15,282 bases of DNA from JANQRV01 sp964533785 (GCA_964533785.1 CAZHNG010000150.1:1-15282), one strand, 5' to 3'. Counted from the stretch's first letter, positions 1 through 8,715 are shown. Notes: generated by a model not told the origin, from the letters alone. A program made the numbers and translations.

Positions 1-44
1 TCTAGCGTCTAGCGTCTAGCGTCTAGCGTCTAGCGTCTAGCGTC
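1..44. repeat. TCTAGCG heptamer tandem array (edge copy)
   Basis: Six perfect tandem copies of the 7-bp unit TCTAGCG followed by TC, cut by the left edge of the window. On the other strand this is the GACGCTA array seen at 10728-10758 and 15241-15271. As in the other copies, the array ends in GTC followed directly by AAAA. It lies only 6 bp beyond the stop codon of the porP-like gene, so it forms that gene's immediate 3' flank. The unit count (six here, three perfect units elsewhere) differs between copies, as expected for slippage. No ORF or transposase is associated with it. Confidence 0.9.
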
Positions 45-50
45 AAAATA

Positions 51-1100
51 CTAAAAAGTAGGGCAAAGCACCGTTTCATTCTCATAATTACCTAAATAGG
101 CGATAGAAATTTCGAAAGCTCCCTGCCGGTAGCCCGTGGTATTGACACCACTCAGGTTAGCATCATAGCTGAAGCCAAAGAGGACATTGTCCAATTCAAA
201 GCCGGCCATCAAAATTGCTGCATCCAAATTAAGACTGACATCCTCGTACTGAACCGGTCTCACCCATCCGCCAACGTGCAGTGCGGTACCGGCCGATCTG
301 CTCAGTAAAAAACGGAAATTACTGCCGGCGTTGAGGGCCATATGTTCACCTTGTTTGTAAAAGAGGCCACGGGGATGTATTTGTACCGATCTGCCCAATG
401 GAAATTGAAAAGCCAGATACGCCGTTGTCTTCGGCAGCAGGGTATTATCCCCTCTTTTTACTTCATCCCTTGGATCGAAGAAAAAGCTGACCTGCGGCTC
501 ATTAAAATGATGCAACGCAGCTCCTGCGTAAACGGAAGGCCCGCGCTTGGGTACGAAAGCATAATTGAGACCGACGGCGTAGTCCACGTAAGCAAAATTA
601 TTCTCTGGCAATGCCTCTCCGGTAGGAATAACGTAGCCGTTAGAGCCATCGAATTGATCCTGAAAGGTTAAATTTTCGTAGTTGACATTGCGCTGTGCCA
701 CTCCCGCTTGGAAACCAGCACTTAGAAATTGAGTATTGGACTTACCCAAAGCTTTGTGGTAGGCCAAAGAAATGTGCATCTGATTAGTGGAGAAATCAAA
801 GCTTGGCACCCTATCATTATAAAAAATGATCCCGGCACCAAAAGCATCCTTGACAACTTTGGTACGTGAGGAAGGAGCAAATCGCAAATCAAAAGCGGCC
901 GCAAAAGTTAAAAACGGATTATCCAGAAAATCACTCCCCTGGTTCCGGTAGATACCACCAATCCGGTAATTGCCGTTAAATGCCCCGGACAATGCCGGGT
1001 TCAGTGTAAGCGGAGCAGAAAAAAACTGTGTGAAGTGCTGGTCCTGAGCAATTAAAACCACAGACCAAAAAGACAATAAAACACAAAAAGCTGGCTTCAT
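51..1100 (-). CDS. porP: PorP/SprF family type IX secretion membrane protein
   Basis: Predicted outer-membrane protein of the PorP/SprF family, which in Bacteroidota works with the type IX secretion and gliding machinery. The 349-aa length is normal for the family. Residues 1-18 form a signal peptide (a hydrophobic stretch ending LIAQ before DQHFTQF). The family hallmark follows: QHFTQFFSAPLTLNPALSG at about 21-39, then NYRIGGIYRNQ at 44-54. The rest alternates short beta strands and ends with aromatic-rich strands, consistent with a beta barrel. The ATG is preceded by an A/T-rich leader without a Shine-Dalgarno sequence. It is a single gene with no porK/L/M/N nearby; many Bacteroidota carry several PorP paralogues, often beside large adhesins, so its partner cannot be named. 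Family assignment is firm; the symbol is a family label rather than proven orthology. Confidence 0.9.
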   Translation of the reverse strand: MKPAFCVLLSFWSVVLIAQDQHFTQFFSAPLTLNPALSGAFNGNYRIGGIYRNQGSDFLDNPFLTFAAAFDLRFAPSSRTKVVKDAFGAGIIFYNDRVPSFDFSTNQMHISLAYHKALGKSNTQFLSAGFQAGVAQRNVNYENLTFQDQFDGSNGYVIPTGEALPENNFAYVDYAVGLNYAFVPKRGPSVYAGAALHHFNEPQVSFFFDPRDEVKRGDNTLLPKTTAYLAFQFPLGRSVQIHPRGLFYKQGEHMALNAGSNFRFLLSRSAGTALHVGGWVRPVQYEDVSLNLDAAILMAGFELDNVLFGFSYDANLSGVNTTGYRQGAFEISIAYLGNYENETVLCPTF

Positions 1101-1107
1101 AAAATTA

Positions 1108-1139
1108 AATAGATAGGTTATTTTATATTGTTTTTCAAA
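1108..1139 (-). promoter_or_regulatory. Possible promoter of the porP-like gene
   Basis: Reading the minus strand, TTTG (1139-1136) is followed after 20 bases by TATCTATT (1115-1108), a partial match to the Bacteroidota arrangement TTTG-N19-21-TAnnTTTG. The -7 box matches at four of its six defined positions and lies 7 bp upstream of the ATG. That would leave almost no leader, so this is a weak candidate. Confidence 0.25.
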
Positions 1140-1432
1140 CGCCTCTTCAGAAGTTTAATTGTGCTGATCAACACCAAGAATTAAGCCCCCGAAATAAATC
1201 CTCCAGTGAAAAGCTGTACTTTCGATACCTGGGATCGAAGACTCAACCAACATTTTACAAAAAAACTAAAATTTTTTTCTGAAAAATATTATCTTTACTT
1301 TACAATAAAAGGAAAAACAAAGGAGTTTCCTTATTATATTTTACCTACAACGGAAAATCGCTTTATTATTTCAATTCCATTATAATCCTGAGCAAAACTA
1401 AGTAATCCCAAAAAGGTTACTATACCGACGTT

Positions 1433-1528
1433 GAAGTGGTTTGGGAACCCCAACCATCTTCAAGTATGGTATATACTAACCGAAGTGGTTTGGGAAGTCC
1501 CAAACCACTTCGCGTCAAGTATACTAAC
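1433..1528. repeat. Duplicated palindrome with shared tail
   Basis: Two adjacent copies of a hairpin-forming module. Copy B (1481-1512) is a perfect 15-bp inverted repeat, CGAAGTGGTTTGGGA, separated from its complement by only AG. Copy A (1433-1461) begins with the same GAAGTGGTTTGGGAA but its right arm has diverged, giving an imperfect stem. Each copy is followed by a related tail: AAGTATGGTATATACTAAC after A (1462-1480) and AAGTATACTAAC after B (1517-1528). Neither hairpin is followed by a T tract, so an ordinary intrinsic terminator is unlikely. It could be a REP-like element or a dyad operator. Confidence 0.75.
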
Positions 1529-1591
1529 AAATTTACGTAAGCAGGGATTTCTGAAGTCAATCGACAAATTGTGTACCGCACGATTTTGAAG

Positions 1592-1732
1592 ATGCTTCTT
1601 ACCTATGAACGACACTTCCAGTTTTTCAAAACAAAATTTATTTCGTTACAAGATCTGAACTCTAACGACAGCTGGCAAATCCGCTTAGTAGATCAGTTGC
1701 AATGCTTACTATACAAGCTTGATACTGAGTGA
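1592..1732 (+). CDS. Possible small ORF, 46 aa, unknown
   Basis: ATG at 1592 gives a 46-residue product starting MLLTYERHFQFF and ending LLYKLDTE. The frame is open back to the stop codon at 1538-1540, and a GTG at 1571 would lengthen it by seven residues. The composition (mixed charged and hydrophobic, with tryptophan and several aromatics) looks like a genuine helical protein, but the length allows for chance. No signal peptide or known motif is visible. It lies 63 bp upstream of the 115-aa gene on the same strand. It may be a small gene, the remnant of a larger one, or noise. Confidence 0.25.
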   Translation: MLLTYERHFQFFKTKFISLQDLNSNDSWQIRLVDQLQCLLYKLDTE

Positions 1733-1750
1733 AGAGGCAGATTATATCTG
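1718..1750 (+). promoter_or_regulatory. Candidate promoter of the 115-aa gene
   Basis: CTTG (1718-1721) is followed after 21 bases by TATATCTG (1743-1750), five of the six defined positions of the Bacteroidota -7 box TAnnTTTG. It would start transcription near 1757, about 40 bp before the ATG at 1796. It overlaps the end of the possible 46-aa ORF, which would then be transcribed separately. Confidence 0.35.
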
Positions 1751-1795
1751 ATAGTATAAACCGATTTAATTAAAAAACTAAAATCACAACTTATT

Positions 1796-2143
1796 ATGAA
1801 AAAGCCTTTTAGCTTTTTGAGTAATTTGATCGTCCTTTTTAAAAAGGACTACGTTACCGTCAAATTTAGTCACCTTGCTAATGAGCCTATTCCTATTTGT
1901 GAACTCGAGAAAAAAATAAAAAGCGCGCTGAGTACAGAAAAAGCAGGAAAATACAATTGTTTTGAAATCGTTGGTTCGCAAGGTCACAAGGATGGATACC
2001 TATACCTTGAAGGCAGTAATGGCCGAAAGTTGTTAAGAGCTATAAGACCTGTTATAAAAAGTTTTCAAAACCTTCAAAATATTAAAGTCCAAATCCAAAA
2101 CGGAAAAACAACCGAAACAGATGACTTAGATAGTGACAGATGA
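1796..2143 (+). CDS. Hypothetical protein, 115 aa
   Basis: I do not recognise the family. The product is small, basic at the N-terminus (MKKPFSFLSNLIVLFKKDY) and without a real membrane helix. The central part reads as alternating strand and helix: VTVKFSHLANEPIPICELEKK, then CFEIVGSQGHKDGYLYLEG at about 61-79, RKLLRAIRPVIKSFQNL (82-98), and IKVQIQNGKT, ending in an acidic tail, DDLDSDR. The GYLYLEG...LLRAIRPVIK segment suggests a compact alpha/beta fold in which a strand precedes a helix. The ATG has a TATATCTG box about 45 bp upstream. The gene lies in an A/T-rich island and converges on tamB. Its proteinlike composition and length support a real gene; nothing indicates its role. Confidence 0.6.
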   Translation: MKKPFSFLSNLIVLFKKDYVTVKFSHLANEPIPICELEKKIKSALSTEKAGKYNCFEIVGSQGHKDGYLYLEGSNGRKLLRAIRPVIKSFQNLQNIKVQIQNGKTTETDDLDSDR

Positions 2144-2187
2144 AGGATAGAGCCCTAAAAAGGGCCGAAGAAGGTTATACCTTGCGC

Positions 2188-2204
2188 CCGATAATGCTTA
2201 TCGG
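2188..2204. other. Short perfect hairpin between convergent genes
   Basis: CCGATAA-TGC-TTATCGG is a perfect 7-bp stem with a 3-nt loop, in the 131-bp gap between the 115-aa gene and the end of tamB. A smaller hairpin, GCCCT-AAAA-AGGGC, lies at 2152-2165. Neither has a T tract on either side. They may mark a transcript end from either direction, but they are not typical intrinsic terminators. Confidence 0.4.
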
Positions 2205-2274
2205 TCAATGCCATTCGTTCGGTGAACATTGCATTGCAGGAGTTGAATTGGGGATGTTTTTTAGGAGACATCAT

Positions 2275-5200
2275 TTATTTTTTTACGTCTTTACGAAAGC
2301 TCCGCAAAAACTCACCAAATGAATTGAATTCTTTTCGAAAACTTATTCCCGTACCGATCTGTAGCCTCCGCCCTCCTCCAATATCTGGTTCTAATCGCTG
2401 GTATAGTTTCAATTTCAGGCTTCGGTTACGGTTTAATACGTATTCAATGATCAAGTCATTACCGAAAAAAGTGCCATTGGCGCCTCGCGGTTGAGCGCTC
2501 AGGTTACCGCCAATATCAATATTACCCCCAACTACCACTGAAAGCCGGTCATTGAAAAAATCCTGACGCAAACGGATCTCCAGTTCTTCTCCCAGGTTGA
2601 CATCCCTGCCGTCTACGGATGCTGTTCGGCTACGATCATACCGAATATCAAAGTCAATGCCCGATAGCGCTGAACCATCACCGATAAATTCACTAAATAA
2701 TTCAGTGATTAATAAAGACAATTGATTGGAAACAAACTCACTGAGCGTATTATAAATGATCTCATTTCCCGCTCCCTTAAAATCATATTCGGTTGGTAAA
2801 AACTGTCCCAGTGCGATCAAGCCAAAAACCTGTTTGTACAATTCGTTTTGGTCTCTCTTTAACAAATCGATCTTATTGTTGGCGTAATTGTCAATTCTTC
2901 CGACTAGTTCCGGCAGATCGATATCAAAAGTAATTTGGGGTTGCATAAGCTCCCCCTGAAGGAACATTTTAAGGTCTACCTTGGTCGTTCTTTTCGCATC
3001 ACTTTGTACTTCTTCCCTTTCATTGACCAGATACTCCTGAATAAATGGGGCAACGGAGGCATTGACATTGGAATAGGTGGCTTCGAGATCAATTCTGGCT
3101 CCGAAGGGATCGCCAGTCCAGCTTATCGTTCCTCCCCTGCGCACCTCAAACTTTTTATTCACCAGGTTGTAGAGCGTGAATAAATAATCGCCTTGCTCAA
3201 TAACATAATTACCGAACATCTCAAAATCACCCGTGCGGGGAACGATAATTTGCAGATTTCCCCTACCACTACCCTGAATGATATCACCGGCCTGTTCGTC
3301 AAAGATCAATTCGACTGCTGCTTCTTCCAAAATATCCAAATCCATTTCCAGTTTAACTCCCTTAGGAATTTTGGGGAGTTCCGCCTGATTAGCATCCGGC
3401 TCTACGACAATTTTACTCTTATCGACAAATTTGATGAAATCGAGTTCGCCAGCCGTCTCGCCTCGGTCTAAGGGAATAATGATCTTAGTATTATCGCCGA
3501 CGCTGGCATTAATATAAATGTTCGGGCGAGCAAAGGATCCGCTAAACTGGATCAATCCACTGCCAAATGCCTGGCCATAGAAGAGCTTATTATCCTCCTT
3601 TCCCGTATTTAAAGCTAACAATTTTGGGGTTTGCAATTCCGCATCAAAGCCAAAGTCCCGCAAATGATCATGCCGGATCCCCTTACTTAGTATAGCAGAA
3701 TTGCCCAGTTCATCCTTAATAATGGTTTCGGTCAAATCAAATAAACGATTATCCACTACAGCCACCGCTTTATCAAAGAAATACCTCGTTTTTAGATAGT
3801 TAACGGTCACTTCTCCGTTTCGCAGGACTACTTCTCCCTCAATATTCGGTTTATTGACCAGGCCAGTCAACTTCAGGCTGGCCCCAAAGGAACCTTTGGT
3901 ATCAGAGATCGTATTGCCAATGAAATATTCTGCTAATGCTATTGGAAAACCATAAATGTCCAGGTGATAATCAAAATAGCGGGGTTGTTCCTCGATAGAG
4001 GCTTGTTGATCTTCTTTTCCACTAATATTGAAAATGCCTTCCGCCCTTAACTGAGACGTATCCTTATCCAATCGAATGCTCGTAATTAAGGGACTTTTCA
4101 AATCATTAGCAAATGCATTGACGTTGAAAGCGCCCCAATCGTCATTGTTCATCAACAAAGTATCCGACTCCAAGGCCAAATTGATATTCTGCATTTTAAA
4201 AAGGTTACCAATTTTACCCTGAAAACGGTACCGCCCTCCAAAGGTAATGGGTTCAAAGTCGATCAAACTATTGATCAGGTCAAATTCCGCATTATTCACT
4301 AAAACATCCAATCCATTTTTTCCGGTACTTTTTAATTCAATGGTCTGTTCTTTATTAACGAGCTTAAAATTGTTGATTACCAGGCTGTCTTTACTGATAC
4401 GGATGCTGTTCTCATTATTGATCAACCAAAGGTCTTTCAGCAAAGTGAGATTGGATTGGTCCAGGTGGATCTCATATTGGGTACTGTCATAGGGAACGAT
4501 GCTCCCTTCCAGGTTTACCTGATCAAAGATAGAAGACGCGGTCGAATTGTAATTGAGGGCAAAAAGTCCGGTATCTTTGTAAAATAAACTGATCACCTTG
4601 ATGGGCTCCAGCCGCTCTTTATCATTAAGGATCGTTTCTTCGATCGAAAAGTCCAGTTTTCCTTCATCTTTCTCGGCTTCTAAGAACATGGCAATACGTT
4701 CGAATCGAAGCTTGTCCAAAACCAGAGAAGGAACGATTAGTTCAGCTCTTAAAGAATCGTTTCTATTACTATAGAAGCCCGTGAACCGTACGTCTTCCAA
4801 TTCCCCGAGCTTGGGGGCAATTAATACTTGCAATCCATTGGTGTTCTTCAGGTTGAAATCCCACTCAAAAAATTGTTCCGGCGGCAGTTCTTTCGCTTTG
4901 ATGCCTAATCTACGGGCAGCATCGGGATGGTTGCGTTTCAAATACTGCAAAAACAAATCGGGTATCTGTTCGATATTAAAACTACCTTCGATATTACCGT
5001 CTAAAATGTCCGAGCGGATAATCAATTCCCGCCGGTTAGTAGTAGAGTCGATCGTGGAAAAGCCGTAGATCTCACTGATCGTCTTTTTATTATTTTCGAC
5101 ATCGATCATTTCCAGGTTGGTAATGATGGAATTTCCGGTGATATTGGAAAGACTGTCCTGCTCTAAGTTGATATCCACTTGGCCGGACAGGACATAATCC

Positions 5201-7182
5201 TTTTTGACAATATTTAATTCTTTTAATGCCAAGCGGTTGATACTTGCATCAAAAACGTAATTATTCGTTTTTTCTTTAAAATTGAGTTTCCCATTAAAGG
5301 TAAAATCGATATTATCATCTGAAATGACGAAGGAACCATCCAGCAGGTTTTTATTCAAAGTCCCGTTAAAAGCGGCATCCTGGTAGGTATAATCTAAAAA
5401 CGAAAACTCCAGTACATCGGCTTTCAATTTAGCATCCACGGTTTCTCCGGTCAGTCCTCTTCCATCTTCGATGTAAGATTTGATGGTCATTTTACCAAAA
5501 TCCCGGTTGTTCAACCATCCGCCCAGATCAAAATCAGTCAAGGTCAACCCTCCAGTATATATGGCTTTTTCTCTACCTTCCGTGAGGTTTAAGTTGAGGT
5601 CCATTTCCGCTTGACCTAGTTCCGAGTCTAAAAAACCGTAAGCGACAAAATTCGTAAAAAAGCCTACGAAACTACCGTTAAAACTCAGATTACCAAGCCT
5701 GTCAAAACTGGAAGGCAAATCCAGCCTGGGGATTAATTTTTCAAATGTTTTGACCGAGGTATTCAACCGGTCAATTTTAAATTCTATATATTCTTCATCC
5801 TTAACCGCCAGATTACGGGATCTGAAATTCCCCCTGAAAAGACTGCCATCCGTTAACCGTATATTTAAATCATTACCCCTCAAACCATTTATACGTCCTG
5901 AGAGCCTTCCGCCAAATTGCATAGACTCATATTGATTTTCGCGGAAAAAAGTATTCTGTTTAAGGCCGGAAGCAAAAAAGATGACATCTCTCAATGCAAT
6001 CTTAGCGTTGTTAAGTTTTCCATCAATAAATACGCGATTATTGAAATCCGTAAAGTCCTGATATTCCCGAAAAGAAAAGGTAAGCGTATCGCCAATCTCG
6101 CTGTATTGTGTTTTAATCAGTACATCATTCAACTGCACACCGCGCGGAGTAACCACTGCGTCGGATGCGGTCAGGTTTTCCAATACAAACCCGCTTGATT
6201 CCTTGCAGGAAAAGTCTTTAACCTGTCCTTCAAAATTGAGATTTTCATCAAATACGAAATTCCGGAAATTGATATTGATATCGGAGACATCCAGGTGACG
6301 ATAATCGATAACATCCGGGATGGGTATCCTTTCCGGTGCTTTGCGATAGTTGTCAAGTTGAAAGTCCCCGTCGATCAATTCAAAGTTATCAATCCTAACG
6401 GTAAGGAAAACGGTATCTTCCCGTAATTCTCTAACCAAAGGTCGGTAATCCACTTCCGTAGTATCGGGCTCCGTCAAAGGGAAAGCTTCAAAATCTTCAA
6501 TCGTGACATCGGGCTGGTCCAATCTCAGGTAATCAAGATAAATGTATTTATCGGGCAGATTGAATTCAGAAAAACCAAGAATACCTTCATTAAGTTCGAT
6601 AGACAATAAATTGCCCTTTACCGAATCCAGTTTATTGAATCGTATATCTTGCAAATGGACTTCCCGCAAATCCAGTTGAAAAGTATTTCCGTTTTCCCGG
6701 TCTTGCTTATCAGGAAAAAGCCGTTCCAGGTAGATCTGCAGGTTGTTTTGTTCTTCCCCGACTTGTCGTTTGAGGTTTATGGCTGCGTGCTGCAGATCAA
6801 TTTTGTTGACCACCAGTCCATTCACGATCAAAGAATAAGGATTCAGGTTGATATCCGCTTGCAAATATTCGCTGTAGAGCAAGGTATCTTGTTGTAGGCC
6901 CTGAATATAGAGGCCTTCCAATGTGATCTCGGAAAAAAAAGGAAAGCGTACTTTTTTAATGGCTACTTCTGCTTGAAGCTTTTTTTCCAGGCTAGCTTCT
7001 ACCCTGTTTTGAACCCACTGCTGAACAAAATCGAGTTGTAAAATAAAATACAATAAGAACAGCAGGATAATGGGCCAGAAAAGGAGATTTCTTAGCCACC
7101 GAAAAGTCTTTCTCCACGCCGATCTTTGCTTAGGATCGGCCGCCTCGGGAGTCTCTTCTTTTCGATTCCAAAATCTCTTCAT
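2275..7182 (-). CDS. tamB: TamB-like translocation/assembly module protein (DUF490)
   Basis: A very large (1635 aa) envelope protein of the TamB/AsmA-like bridge family. Members are anchored in the inner membrane, span the periplasm as a long beta-groove, and are implicated in outer-membrane protein assembly and lipid transport. A basic N-terminus (MKRFWNRKEE) precedes one membrane helix at about 31-50 (LRNLLFWPIILLFLLYFILQ). The body is repetitive beta structure with many 'gnLSf.G.f' and 'l.G.v.i.l' strands. The C-terminal part, about 1190-1625, fits the TamB C-terminal domain, including IDLEATYSNVNA near 1364 and the QPQITFDIDLPE segment. It ends with strand-forming GISFRKEFNSFGEFLRSF. It is longer than the enterobacterial protein (about 1260 aa), as is common in Bacteroidota. 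No TamA/BamA-like gene is in the window. It lies 96 bp downstream of the 478-aa gene on the same strand and may be co-transcribed with it. Confidence 0.9.
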   Translation of the reverse strand: MKRFWNRKEETPEAADPKQRSAWRKTFRWLRNLLFWPIILLFLLYFILQLDFVQQWVQNRVEASLEKKLQAEVAIKKVRFPFFSEITLEGLYIQGLQQDTLLYSEYLQADINLNPYSLIVNGLVVNKIDLQHAAINLKRQVGEEQNNLQIYLERLFPDKQDRENGNTFQLDLREVHLQDIRFNKLDSVKGNLLSIELNEGILGFSEFNLPDKYIYLDYLRLDQPDVTIEDFEAFPLTEPDTTEVDYRPLVRELREDTVFLTVRIDNFELIDGDFQLDNYRKAPERIPIPDVIDYRHLDVSDININFRNFVFDENLNFEGQVKDFSCKESSGFVLENLTASDAVVTPRGVQLNDVLIKTQYSEIGDTLTFSFREYQDFTDFNNRVFIDGKLNNAKIALRDVIFFASGLKQNTFFRENQYESMQFGGRLSGRINGLRGNDLNIRLTDGSLFRGNFRSRNLAVKDEEYIEFKIDRLNTSVKTFEKLIPRLDLPSSFDRLGNLSFNGSFVGFFTNFVAYGFLDSELGQAEMDLNLNLTEGREKAIYTGGLTLTDFDLGGWLNNRDFGKMTIKSYIEDGRGLTGETVDAKLKADVLEFSFLDYTYQDAAFNGTLNKNLLDGSFVISDDNIDFTFNGKLNFKEKTNNYVFDASINRLALKELNIVKKDYVLSGQVDINLEQDSLSNITGNSIITNLEMIDVENNKKTISEIYGFSTIDSTTNRRELIIRSDILDGNIEGSFNIEQIPDLFLQYLKRNHPDAARRLGIKAKELPPEQFFEWDFNLKNTNGLQVLIAPKLGELEDVRFTGFYSNRNDSLRAELIVPSLVLDKLRFERIAMFLEAEKDEGKLDFSIEETILNDKERLEPIKVISLFYKDTGLFALNYNSTASSIFDQVNLEGSIVPYDSTQYEIHLDQSNLTLLKDLWLINNENSIRISKDSLVINNFKLVNKEQTIELKSTGKNGLDVLVNNAEFDLINSLIDFEPITFGGRYRFQGKIGNLFKMQNINLALESDTLLMNNDDWGAFNVNAFANDLKSPLITSIRLDKDTSQLRAEGIFNISGKEDQQASIEEQPRYFDYHLDIYGFPIALAEYFIGNTISDTKGSFGASLKLTGLVNKPNIEGEVVLRNGEVTVNYLKTRYFFDKAVAVVDNRLFDLTETIIKDELGNSAILSKGIRHDHLRDFGFDAELQTPKLLALNTGKEDNKLFYGQAFGSGLIQFSGSFARPNIYINASVGDNTKIIIPLDRGETAGELDFIKFVDKSKIVVEPDANQAELPKIPKGVKLEMDLDILEEAAVELIFDEQAGDIIQGSGRGNLQIIVPRTGDFEMFGNYVIEQGDYLFTLYNLVNKKFEVRRGGTISWTGDPFGARIDLEATYSNVNASVAPFIQEYLVNEREEVQSDAKRTTKVDLKMFLQGELMQPQITFDIDLPELVGRIDNYANNKIDLLKRDQNELYKQVFGLIALGQFLPTEYDFKGAGNEIIYNTLSEFVSNQLSLLITELFSEFIGDGSALSGIDFDIRYDRSRTASVDGRDVNLGEELEIRLRQDFFNDRLSVVVGGNIDIGGNLSAQPRGANGTFFGNDLIIEYVLNRNRSLKLKLYQRLEPDIGGGRRLQIGTGISFRKEFNSFGEFLRSFRKDVKK

Positions 7183-7278
7183 TGCAGAATAATCTAACCT
7201 GGTATTTTATACCTATATGGCATTTTTCTGCCGGGACCGGGAGTTCCCCCGCAAGTATGCCGAACTAGGATCAGTGCC

Positions 7279-8715
7279 TCATTCAATTGATTTTTTTAAG
7301 TTAAACCGGTTATCGGGTACTAAAGTCCTTATTCTTATGTTGCGTTCCAAAGGGCCCATTTCCTTCAGCTGATTAACGTATTCAAAGTACAGTAAAGAAG
7401 CTTCTTCTTTCGTGTTTTGAATAACATCATAAAACACAGTATACCCTAAAGGTTCATTCGCAAAACAACCCAACCACAAAGCAGTCGTTCTAATGCCCGC
7501 ATTTTTTAGCATCTCCATCCGCTCAACTGCTTCGTCCAGATTGGTATAAACACCATCTTCAATAATGTATTTTGTGGTATCGATATTGTAAAACCGGGCA
7601 CAATTGTAAATGATAAATTCGTTATCGCTTCGCGTTGCGATAAGGATATCGTATCCACGTCTGCGCACCGCTTTAATATTCTGAGCGTTTCTCGCCAAAT
7701 TTTCAACATCGAGATATGGAATGGCAGCGGTATCGAAAGGAAGAACAAATAAAGTATCTAATATCTCGGAATAAAAGGTTTCCGCATCCTTATTATAAAG
7801 GCTATCTAAAATTTCCTGAGGATACTTGTCTTCATTCACGTATTCAAATTCACTTTTGGTATATTCATAACCGTAAACCAAGATAATAGCTAACCAGCAA
7901 AAAAATGCTATGCCTTTCTGAACATAGTTTTTATTCGTAAAACGAAAAATGTTTTCAAATACTGGAGGTTTGTTATTACCTCCGAGTCGTAAAAAGCTCA
8001 GCCATTTCTGGTAATTAAGCTTTTTGATGCGGCTGCCGAACTCATTTAAATTTACTAATTGAACCGCCTTGCGTTTCTGATTAAAAGTATCTTTTCTTGC
8101 TGGTGTAACAATGAGCTGCGGCTTCAGTTCCCCGTCTACTTTTATTAATCCGAATCCATTTCTGATACATTGATCTTTTAGTTCCTTAAAAGCTTTATCC
8201 TCCGGGCTTTCAAAAACATTCTCCCCGATGGAGATCCACTGCTCGTTGGCAAAATAGTGTTTGAATTGTTCAACCGCATAAATGTAACGGTAACGATAGA
8301 AATTTCTAAAAATCAACATCAGTACCAGGAGCATGGCCAGTACTACTCCCACAATTACGGTGAAAACGTATCCTAATCCCAGCCTTTCCAGAAAAAAGAA
8401 GTTGTACCTGTACTGCCATAAAAACCAACCAGCTGCCAATACACTGGTAAAGGCAAAACTGTCCCAGGCTAACTTGCCGTACTCAATCTTATAGTTAACT
8501 TCATTTTTGGTATCATTTGAAGTAGCCTCGAAAGTTGAAATGAACCGGTTATCTTCTTCATCCGTAAAAGCCAAAAAACCATCGGCGATGATCCCACCCT
8601 GGCCGCGCAGATCGGTCTTTGCTTCCGTCTCCCCTTTTCGGGGCCGAAACTTGTAATACCCTTTTAAAAAACTCAGGGTGGTTTTTTTGATGTTATCCTC
8701 ATTTAAATTCTCCAA
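7279..8715 (-). CDS. Membrane protein of unknown function, 478 aa, TTG start
   Basis: I do not recognise this family. The N-terminal soluble part (1-82) contains GGIIADGFLAF (40-50) and FISTFEATS (58-66). This spacing of an aspartate (D45) and an E-x-T resembles a degenerate PD-(D/E)XK nuclease-like core, but the usual lysine is absent. Membrane helices follow at about 84-101 and 115-136, then a central soluble domain (about 145-262), then a third helix at about 268-283. The C-terminal part (about 350-450) has YDILIATRSD... and YTNLDEAVERMEMLKNAGIRTTALWLG, which resembles a SPOR-type fold; this is inference from pattern only. The start must be TTG at 8715: an in-frame TAA lies 12 nt upstream and the next methionine is near residue 127. 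It sits between folP and tamB on the same strand, with 115-bp and 96-bp spacers. Confidence 0.8.
   Translation of the reverse strand: MENLNEDNIKKTTLSFLKGYYKFRPRKGETEAKTDLRGQGGIIADGFLAFTDEEDNRFISTFEATSNDTKNEVNYKIEYGKLAWDSFAFTSVLAAGWFLWQYRYNFFFLERLGLGYVFTVIVGVVLAMLLVLMLIFRNFYRYRYIYAVEQFKHYFANEQWISIGENVFESPEDKAFKELKDQCIRNGFGLIKVDGELKPQLIVTPARKDTFNQKRKAVQLVNLNEFGSRIKKLNYQKWLSFLRLGGNNKPPVFENIFRFTNKNYVQKGIAFFCWLAIILVYGYEYTKSEFEYVNEDKYPQEILDSLYNKDAETFYSEILDTLFVLPFDTAAIPYLDVENLARNAQNIKAVRRRGYDILIATRSDNEFIIYNCARFYNIDTTKYIIEDGVYTNLDEAVERMEMLKNAGIRTTALWLGCFANEPLGYTVFYDVIQNTKEEASLLYFEYVNQLKEMGPLERNIRIRTLVPDNRFNLKKSIE

Larger units (their letters stand above)
1101..1540. other. A/T-rich intergenic stretch without a recognisable gene
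   Basis: This stretch separates the porP-like start from the small plus-strand ORFs. It is rich in A and T runs, and I found no convincing coding frame. Its only clear structure is the duplicated palindrome at 1433-1528. TATCTTTA at 1290-1297 is a near match to the Bacteroidota -7 box on the plus strand, but no open gene follows it. Confidence 0.6.

Noticed and set aside
342..671. 109-aa plus-strand ORF inside the porP-like gene
   Set aside because: The opposite strand encodes a clear PorP/SprF family protein, and this frame shows no recognisable domain.
2140..2322. 60-aa plus-strand ORF overlapping the 115-aa gene by ATGA
   Set aside because: The stop-start overlap is suggestive, but the ORF runs antisense into the 3' end of tamB, includes two hairpins, and shows no proteinlike pattern of its own.
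3193..3471. Plus-strand ORFs within tamB, such as the 92-aa frame here
   Set aside because: They are antisense shadows of the tamB frame with no start context, promoter or independent protein character.
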